Source of the DNA: BS150m-G50 sp964501185 [NCBI: uncultured Bacteroidia bacterium] | Lineage (GTDB): Bacteria; CAIWAD01; BS150m-G50 | Reading direction: 5' to 3' | NCBI GenBank assembly: GCA_964501185.1 | Contig: CAZCRT010000039.1 | Coordinates: 1 to 21,821, forward strand | Length of the DNA stretch: 21,821 bases | In this document: in pieces, positions 16,708 through 21,821 of the stretch | How positions within the stretch are numbered: position 1 is the first letter of the stretch | Layout of the letters: each line of letters begins with the position of its first letter | The notes under the pieces: model-generated | What the model was told of the DNA's origin: nothing | What the model saw: only the letters and a program-made list of their open reading frames with translations | The model's database searches: none | Translations under genes and position numbers: made by a program

Positions 16708-17216
16708 GCTTCCTCCTTTGCGGATCTGGTGGAGAGGATAACCGCACCAACCAGAGCGGCGGTCAGCAGAATTCCAGCCAGTTCAAAGAGGTAGTAGTAC
16801 TGCGTAAACAGCAGTTCACCGAAGCGGGCGACAGAACCGATAGCGTCTGAACCAGCCTGAGTAGCCGTGACACCGCTCAGATCCCGGGCAACGAACGCCA
16901 TCAGAAAACTGAGCAGCCCGGCCAGAACTGCGCCGATAACCCGGACAGGTGACAGTGGCAGCATTTGCGACCGTCCTTCCCGCAGATCAAGCAGCATGAT
17001 GATGAAGAGAAACATGACCATAACTGCACCGGCGTAGGCTATCAGCTGTACTACTGCCAGAAACGGTGCCTGCAGTAGTACAAAGATACCGCCGATGCTG
17101 AACATGGTGATAACCAGGGCCAGAAAGGAGTTAACCAGGTGTCGCGCCAGAATAACTGTCAGCGCCCCCAGCACTATGATCAGCCCCAGAGCATAAAACA
17201 CAATCGCAGTTATCAA
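16704..17216 (-). CDS. nuoJ: NADH-quinone oxidoreductase subunit J
   Basis: This 170-residue membrane subunit has five hydrophobic segments and the characteristic VVQLIAYAGAVMVMFLFIIMLLDL segment (helix 3, with the pi-bulge region). It starts with TTG overlapping the nuoF stop; GGGAG lies 6 nt upstream. In most bacteria nuoG, nuoH and nuoI lie between nuoF and nuoJ, whereas here the genes overlap directly. It links the quinone site to the proton channels. Confidence 0.95.
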   Translation of the reverse strand: MITAIVFYALGLIIVLGALTVILARHLVNSFLALVITMFSIGGIFVLLQAPFLAVVQLIAYAGAVMVMFLFIIMLLDLREGRSQMLPLSPVRVIGAVLAGLLSFLMAFVARDLSGVTATQAGSDAIGSVARFGELLFTQYYYLFELAGILLTAALVGAVILSTRSAKEEA

Positions 17217-18511
17217 ACCTCACTCCCAGACTTTGTTGCCGCCGCCATTCGGGGAGTACCGTTACCGGCAATGAACTCCTCAAACTCGCTGCGGAACTTG
17301 GTTACAGCACTCTGCACCGGAGCGATAGCAGCATCGCCCAGGGGACAGATAGTCTTCATACTGATGTTGTCACAGATATCCAGCAACAGATCCAGATCTT
17401 CCGGTCGTCCGTTTCCATCCAGGATACGATGCAGAATCTGCGATATCCAACGGGTACCTTCACGACAGGGAGTACACTGACCACAGGACTCATGTGCGTA
17501 GAAATCGGCCAGGGTACTTGTGGTACGGGGGATGGATGTGGTTTCATCCATAACAATAACAGCGCCGGAGCCAAGCATGGTGCCCTGAGCTTCCAGTGAC
17601 TCGTAGTCAAGTTTTGCGGTCTGACATTCCTCCGCGGTAAGGATCGGAACTGAGGAACCACCCGGGATGCAGGCTTTCAGAGTATGCCCCTCCCGGATAC
17701 CCCCGGCATGATCATTGATCAGTTCCATCAGAGGAGTGCCCATTTTCAGCTCGTACACCCCCGGACGGGCCAGATGACCGGAGATGCTGAACAGCTTGCT
17801 GCCGGTTGATTTTTCAGTGCCCAGACTGCGATACCACTCTGCTCCCTGCTCCAGAATTGATGGCACTGCAGCCAGTGTTTCTACATTATTGATAATAGTG
17901 GGGGATTCGTACAAACCGACTACTGCGGGAAATGGAGGTTTGAGCCGGGGCTGTCCCCGCTTGCCCTCGATTGATTCCAGCAATGCGGTTTCCTCACCAC
18001 AGACATAAGCGCCCGCACCACGGTGTACGTGAATGTCAACCTGGAGACCGGTACCGAGTATATCATCACCCAGCAGTCCGGCCGTTCTCGCTTCCACAAT
18101 TGCTTCATTCAGGATACGGGCACCTTTGACAAACTCACCACGGATATAGATATATGCCTTTTTTGCACCGATAGCATAGCAGGTGATGATCATCCCTTCC
18201 AGCAGCTGGTGGGGAGACTTCTCAATGATTTCCCGGTCCTTGAAAGTTCCAGGTTCACCTTCATCGGCGTTACAGACCAGATAGACCGGTTTTTCCTGTT
18301 GCTGCGGTAAAAAACCCCACTTGACACCCGCGGGGAAACCAGCTCCACCACGACCCCGTATACCGGAATCTTTAACGATGCCGGTTACTTCAGCCGGCTC
18401 TCTGGTTGTAATAACCTGCTTGAGATTGCTGTAGCCACCATGCTCGCGATAGACAGCGAGCTTTTCAGCTCCCGGAAGGTCGATATACTTGAAGACGATT
18501 TTCTCTGACAT
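17213..18511 (-). CDS. nuoF: NADH-quinone oxidoreductase subunit F (NADH/FMN-binding)
   Basis: This 432-residue cytoplasmic subunit oxidises NADH. The glycine-rich flavin/NADH loop GRGGAGFPAGVKW starts at residue 53, and NADEGEPGTFKDR, YIRGEF and CGEETALLESIEGKRGQPR follow. The [4Fe-4S] N3 ligands are Cys343, Cys346 and Cys349 (ESCGQCTPCREGT) with Cys389 (TICPLGDAA). No key residue is missing. It starts 2 nt after nuoE with GGAG 5 nt upstream. It works with NuoE as the electron input module. NuoG, to which it passes electrons, is not encoded here. Confidence 0.97.
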   Translation of the reverse strand: MSEKIVFKYIDLPGAEKLAVYREHGGYSNLKQVITTREPAEVTGIVKDSGIRGRGGAGFPAGVKWGFLPQQQEKPVYLVCNADEGEPGTFKDREIIEKSPHQLLEGMIITCYAIGAKKAYIYIRGEFVKGARILNEAIVEARTAGLLGDDILGTGLQVDIHVHRGAGAYVCGEETALLESIEGKRGQPRLKPPFPAVVGLYESPTIINNVETLAAVPSILEQGAEWYRSLGTEKSTGSKLFSISGHLARPGVYELKMGTPLMELINDHAGGIREGHTLKACIPGGSSVPILTAEECQTAKLDYESLEAQGTMLGSGAVIVMDETTSIPRTTSTLADFYAHESCGQCTPCREGTRWISQILHRILDGNGRPEDLDLLLDICDNISMKTICPLGDAAIAPVQSAVTKFRSEFEEFIAGNGTPRMAAATKSGSEV

Positions 18512-18513
18512 GG

Positions 18514-18987
18514 CTACTCCAGCTTTTCCAGAATCTGCTCAAGCTTCTCCGTGGTGCAGTTTTCATAGTAATCATCATCTATCTGCACCACAGGAGCACC
18601 ACCGCAAGCTCCCAGACACTCAACTTTCGTCAAAGTGAAGCGTCCATCGCTGTCGGTTTCACCCGGGGAAATTCCATATTTCTGTTTGAGCCAGGCCAGA
18701 ATATCGGCTGCTCCCAGCAGGGAACAGGACAGATTGCCACATATCTGAAGGTGATGACGTCCGACCGGTTGCAGGTTATACATGGTATAAAAAGTTGCGA
18801 CATCCTCGACATGAATCAGCGGCAACTCCAGCTCTTCAGCGATTGCTCGCAGAGCTTCCCTCTCCAACCAGCGGTCGCGACGCTGTACCAGATGTAAAAG
18901 CGGCAACAGGGCGGATTGTTTATCGGGATAACGATCAACTATACTATTGATCTCTACCCGGTCTTCAGCAGTAAAAGCAAACGGCAT
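18514..18987 (-). CDS. nuoE: NADH-quinone oxidoreductase subunit E (2Fe-2S)
   Basis: This is a thioredoxin-like [2Fe-2S] subunit of 157 residues from the ATG at 18987. An in-frame ATG at 19002 would add five residues, but AGGAG lies 5 nt before 18987 and no SD precedes 19002. The cluster N1a ligands are Cys83 and Cys88 (ICGNLSCSLLGA) and Cys124 and Cys128 (VECLGACGGAP). The helical N-terminal part contains the usual HVEDVATFYTMYNLQPVGRH. It pairs with NuoF and is the first nuo gene in the cluster. Upstream is a repeat-bearing gap, not nuoA-D. Confidence 0.96.
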   Translation of the reverse strand: MPFAFTAEDRVEINSIVDRYPDKQSALLPLLHLVQRRDRWLEREALRAIAEELELPLIHVEDVATFYTMYNLQPVGRHHLQICGNLSCSLLGAADILAWLKQKYGISPGETDSDGRFTLTKVECLGACGGAPVVQIDDDYYENCTTEKLEQILEKLE

Positions 18988-19007
18988 CTGCTCTCCTGTC
19001 ATTTCGG

Positions 19008-19013
19008 ATTATA
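19008..19013 (-). promoter_or_regulatory. Possible -10 box before nuoE
   Basis: A perfect TATAAT lies 20 nt upstream of the preferred nuoE start on the minus strand. The region 16-18 nt upstream (around AGGTGA) is a poor -35, so this is a weak promoter, activator-dependent, or a chance match. If real, it would make the nuoE-N transcript independent of the HD/phosphatase genes. Confidence 0.35.
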
Positions 19014-19058
19014 CCGTGGCTTGCAAACAATCACCTCAGCATCATAATGCAGGCGCCA

Positions 19059-19190
19059 CAAAACAGTGTATTTTATAAATATACACAAACCCAGGTACCA
19101 TCTTGAGTACAACTAATACTAAAGCGCTGCTGGGGAAACGTTGTGGGATTATTATCCATTACAAGCCAGCATCAAAATATAGCCACGCTA
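19059..19190. repeat. Dispersed palindromic repeat, copy B
   Basis: This is the homologue of 1661-1790, in the 316-nt gap between the HD gene and nuoE. The first stem is GTGTAT/ATACAC here against GTGTTT/AAACAC in copy A, so a base change in one arm is matched in the other. The second stem keeps AGCG/CGCT and CTGCTGG/CCAGCA. No gene is visible in this gap. The remainder (19191-19318) shows nothing I can name. Confidence 0.65.
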
Positions 19191-19318
19191 TTATAGTGTA
19201 TTAAAAAAGCGGAAATCCCGGTCAAAGCAAGTCTTTATCAAATTATGTAGTGCAGAGAGCAAACTGCAGTGTGATATTCTGCAATCTGTACCGGTAGCCT
19301 GCCTATTTTTCAAAGAGT

Positions 19319-19870
19319 TCAGCTATTTAAGCCGAGACTCCCGGCAATACTACTCATCGCCTCCAGAACAAGTGCAACATGATCCCCGAATTTGACTTCA
19401 AGTTGATCCGCTCCCTGCTGCATCTCCTCACGATTGACAGCAGCGGCAAATTTGCGGTCCTTCATTTTTTTTCTGACCGATTTCAGCTTCACCTGACTTA
19501 AAGATTGATCCGGACGTACCAGAGTCACGGCTACCAGAAAACCGGTCAGCTCATCAACTGCATAGAGAGCTTTTGCCATCTGTGTGTCACGTGCCACACC
19601 GGTGGCATCAGAGTGCCCCATGATTGCCCGTCGAATTGGTTCAGGCACTCCCTTTTCAGTCAGTATACTCTCACCCGCCATGGGATGGTTGTCAGGCCAG
19701 CGTTCATAATCAAAATCGTGAAGCAATCCACAGATGCCCCACTCTTCCTCATCTGCATTGAACTTACGGGCGTAAGCACGCATTGCGGCTTCCACAGCCA
19801 GCGCGTGCTTTATCAGCGAATCCTTGCCCGTGTATTCACGCAGGATATCGAATGCCTGATCGCGGTTCAT
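19319..19870 (-). CDS. HD-domain (HDIG-type) metal-dependent phosphohydrolase family protein
   Basis: This 183-residue cytoplasmic protein has HD-superfamily metal ligands in order: His22 (KHALAVEAAMRAYA), His51-Asp52 (LLHDFDYERWP), a further His62 (NHPMAG), His86 (MGHSD) and Asp106 (AVDELTG). The family hydrolyses phosphoester bonds, often in nucleotides. This short stand-alone subgroup has no assigned substrate that I can name. It has a strong SD (AGGAGG) and is preceded at 57 nt by the phosphatase gene on the same strand, so it is likely co-transcribed with it. Confidence 0.82.
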   Translation of the reverse strand: MNRDQAFDILREYTGKDSLIKHALAVEAAMRAYARKFNADEEEWGICGLLHDFDYERWPDNHPMAGESILTEKGVPEPIRRAIMGHSDATGVARDTQMAKALYAVDELTGFLVAVTLVRPDQSLSQVKLKSVRKKMKDRKFAAAVNREEMQQGADQLEVKFGDHVALVLEAMSSIAGSLGLNS

Positions 19871-19926
19871 TTACGCCTCCTGATTCTAACTCAGTCTATT
19901 TTAAACTCAGGCTCAACTACAAGAAC

Positions 19927-20406
19927 TCACCTTCGTTCCTGTAAATAGTGCTTGATAAAGCTCTCCTGAGAACGGGTTTCCACGCTACCGAAACGCGCCC
20001 GACGGACAAATTCAATCGCGTCGCTGGCAGGAAGTTTCAACTCCCTACCGATCAGGCAGGCCAGCGCGGTCCCGGTACGCCCGACACCTGCTACACAGTG
20101 TACTACCAGCGCACCCTTTTCAGGCAGCTCTGACCAGGCAGCCCAGATGAGATCAATCTGCTCTTCAGTCGGAGTGCTGTAGTCAACAACATCTTCCCGT
20201 AACAGCTGGAAATGATCCCCCAACCTGTCATCCCTGCCGGCAAGGTTAACTACAGTGTGTACATGGAAGTCTTTGAGTAGTTGAATGCACTCAGGTGAGT
20301 AACCGGAAGAGGGCATTCCCATACCGGCCAGACGACCCGGGATAACAAAGGAGAAGTTTATCCTCTGTGCCAGCAGAAGCTGCTGTGTAGAATGCTCCAG
20401 ATTCAT
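19927..20406 (-). CDS. Dual-specificity/tyrosine-type protein phosphatase
   Basis: From the ATG at 20406 this protein has 159 residues. That start is preferred over the ATG at 20415 because GAGGAG abuts the latter and lies 9 nt before the former. The cysteine phosphatase signature HCVAGVGRTGT is intact, with Cys104 as nucleophile and Arg110 in the P-loop. Asp75 in VVDYSTPT is the likely general acid. The N-terminal IPGRLAGMGMPSSG and the VVNLAGRDD stretch are typical of small stand-alone bacterial members. It probably dephosphorylates phosphotyrosine or another phosphomonoester; the client is unknown. It lies between rlmL and the HD gene in an apparent operon. Confidence 0.88.
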   Translation of the reverse strand: MNLEHSTQQLLLAQRINFSFVIPGRLAGMGMPSSGYSPECIQLLKDFHVHTVVNLAGRDDRLGDHFQLLREDVVDYSTPTEEQIDLIWAAWSELPEKGALVVHCVAGVGRTGTALACLIGRELKLPASDAIEFVRRARFGSVETRSQESFIKHYLQERR

Positions 20407-20441
20407 TACTATCATCTCCTCGTTGTATCACACCACAGCTC

Positions 20442-21581
20442 TTAAAACATCTCAAACTTGGCCAGTCGTCCATCCAGGGAACCACTGACCAGAGGCCGCT
20501 TCCAACTGGCTCGTAAACCTATATTCTTAAGCAGCTCCCGTTTGCCGAAGTAGATATAAGCGGTAGCACCCTGACATTTGTTCTTCAGAAAATCACCCAG
20601 CTCAGCATAGAACTCGGTGATGTCTCCACCCTGCCGTAATCTCAATCCATAGGGGGGATTACAGACGATGGTGCTGTTTTCCAACCCCTGCAGCTTGCGG
20701 TAGTCACTCTGCGTAAACTCGATCTGATCACCCTGTTCCAGTTGTCCTGCGTTTTTCCCGGCCTGACGGATGGCAGTTGGAGAAATGTCGCTACCTCTGA
20801 TTAAACCCCCGGGGAGAGGGCGCAACTGATCTCTGGCACTTTCACGCACGGTACGCCATACATCCCGCTTGAAGTCCGGCAGGTGCCTGAAGCCAAACTG
20901 ATCTCTCAGGACACCTGCAGGCAGTCGTCTGTAATGCATCATTGCCTCGCACAGGAGAGTGCCGGAACCACACATCGGATCATACAGCGGTGTCGCGCCA
21001 TCCCAACCACTCATGCGAATAATTGTAGCGGCAACCGTTTCCTGCATTGGCGCTTCCCCCGCTTCAATCCTGTAGCCACGCCTGTGCAGCGAGCTTCCGG
21101 AAGCAGCCAGACTGATTACAGCGCGGTCATTTTGAATATGTAGATTGAACCAGACATCGGGATTGATAGTGTCAATGCTGGGACGACTGCCTTTATTGTC
21201 CCGGAAGTAGTCGACAATCGCATCCTTCAGAATGAGTGCAGCGTATTTTGAGTGACGAATAATGCTGTGTGATACACTTGAGAACACAGCAAAGGTCTGA
21301 CGCTCAGTCATAAAATCGCTCCACTCCATGGCACGGGCGGTTTTATAGAGATAACGGGTACTATGGCAGTCGAAAGTCAGCAGAGGTGCCAGAATACGGG
21401 TGGCAATACGGGTTTGATAGACAATGCGATACAGACTTTCCTGATCAGCATTAAAATGCACACCACGATAATCGGTCTTTGTATCACGCGCGCCCAGCTC
21501 GATAAGCTCCTCAGCACCCAGTTCCTCGATACCGTGTGCCACCTGGGCAAAGTAACGGGATGATTTCTGGTACTGGTACAT
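20442..21581 (-). CDS. rlmL: THUMP-domain 23S rRNA (guanine-N2) methyltransferase, RlmL family
   Basis: This protein has 379 residues from the ATG at 21581; a TTG at 21599 would add six residues but has no SD. The N-terminal ferredoxin-like/THUMP region (about residues 5-155) binds RNA. The Rossmann methyltransferase domain has the SAM motif DPMCGSGTL (201-209) and the catalytic NPPYG (308-312) of base N-methylation. In E. coli RlmL is fused to RlmK; here, as in many bacteria, only the RlmL half exists. It modifies 23S rRNA, with G2445 expected by family. It is the first gene of the minus-strand series and lies just downstream of the tandem repeats. The exact target base is not shown by sequence. 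Confidence 0.88.
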   Translation of the reverse strand: MYQYQKSSRYFAQVAHGIEELGAEELIELGARDTKTDYRGVHFNADQESLYRIVYQTRIATRILAPLLTFDCHSTRYLYKTARAMEWSDFMTERQTFAVFSSVSHSIIRHSKYAALILKDAIVDYFRDNKGSRPSIDTINPDVWFNLHIQNDRAVISLAASGSSLHRRGYRIEAGEAPMQETVAATIIRMSGWDGATPLYDPMCGSGTLLCEAMMHYRRLPAGVLRDQFGFRHLPDFKRDVWRTVRESARDQLRPLPGGLIRGSDISPTAIRQAGKNAGQLEQGDQIEFTQSDYRKLQGLENSTIVCNPPYGLRLRQGGDITEFYAELGDFLKNKCQGATAYIYFGKRELLKNIGLRASWKRPLVSGSLDGRLAKFEMF

Positions 21582-21620
21582 GGGAACCCCGGAATGCAAA
21601 TGAAATGAATGATTTTTACC

Positions 21621-21821
21621 CCGTTGAAGCTAAGCAACAGGCGAATGAACGTTTCCAGTATGTTCAAACGTGACACAATCGAGAAACGAATACTTGTTGC
21701 ACCCCGTGAAACGGTGCAACAAGCGATTGAACATTCCAGTACGTTTGAAACGTAACTCAATCGAAGAACGAATACTTGTTGCACCGCTGAAACGGTGCAA
21801 CAAGCGATTGAACATTCCAGT
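21621..21821. repeat. Tandem 81-82-bp palindromic repeats, running off the right edge
   Basis: At least two and a half units are visible, with equivalent TGAA(A/G)C points at 21625, 21707 and 21788. Each junction holds a perfect 11-bp inverted repeat CTTGTTGCACC/GGTGCAACAAG with an 8- or 9-nt loop. A second palindrome (TACGTTT-G-AAACGTA) lies within CGATTGA/TCAATCG. The first unit is more degenerate. Minus-strand frames across it show a 27-residue repeating peptide, which I attribute to the 81-bp period and not to a gene. Confidence 0.85.

Noticed and set aside
21630-21815. Small minus-strand ORF with a 27-residue repeating peptide
   Set aside because: The peptide repeat follows from the 81-bp DNA period over palindromic sequence; there is no SD or recognisable protein feature.
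21621-21821. CRISPR array at the right edge
   Set aside because: The period is regular and the whole 81-82-bp unit repeats, with no variable spacers. No cas gene is nearby.
21621-21821. Integron attC sites
   Set aside because: The palindromes lack the GTTRRRY/RYYYAAC core pair, and no integrase or cassette structure is seen.

Overview
The window suggests an anaerobic or facultative Gram-negative bacterium that respires through the cell envelope. It carries lipoprotein and periplasmic multiheme c-type cytochromes next to an outer-membrane beta-barrel, together with a large part of a respiratory complex I. The composition of the left-hand cluster (rhodanese lipoprotein, porin, multiheme cytochromes) recalls the porin-cytochrome conduits of Desulfuromonadia such as Geobacter. 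The phylum cannot be fixed from this sequence alone.

Left region (1-5372, all minus strand). In transcription order there is a multiheme lipoprotein cytochrome (3795-5372), a four-domain rhodanese lipoprotein (1852-3735), a hairpin terminator, a repeat-bearing gap, an outer-membrane beta-barrel (268-1515), and a small periplasmic triheme or larger cytochrome that overlaps the barrel gene by ATGA and runs off the left edge. The large cytochrome reading frame is interrupted by one in-frame UGA inside a polyglycine stretch. A perfect stem-loop with a GUU loop starts 11 nt after the UGA and fits the bacterial SECIS description. I therefore annotate one 525-residue candidate selenoprotein instead of two genes. 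This is the most interesting item in the window.

Middle region. A 600-nt divergent intergenic region precedes a plus-strand pair: a ClpX-like AAA+ unfoldase without the ClpX zinc domain but with its own C-terminal domain, and a ribbon-helix-helix protein. After them comes a 291-bp element with about 50-bp imperfect terminal inverted repeats, abutting a duplicated 3' tail of the neighbouring DHH phosphoesterase gene. The DHH gene and an NhaD-like sodium/proton antiporter follow on the minus strand. The antiporter has a recognisable sigma-70-type promoter inside a 50-bp inverted repeat.

Right region (11412-21581, minus strand). A compact complex I cluster reads nuoE-F-J-K-L-M-N, so the genes for subunits A-D and G-I are missing here although both flanks are intact other genes. 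Upstream are genes for an HD-domain protein, a dual-specificity-type protein phosphatase and a THUMP rRNA methyltransferase (RlmL family). The window ends in tandem 81-82-bp palindromic repeats. A second dispersed repeat of about 130 bp occurs once in the cytochrome cluster and once upstream of nuoE, with a compensatory change in one stem.

Functionally, complex I (completed from elsewhere) and the antiporter would handle NADH oxidation and ion circulation in the inner membrane, while the cytochrome-porin cluster would move electrons through the periplasm and outer membrane. That connection is inference from gene content.
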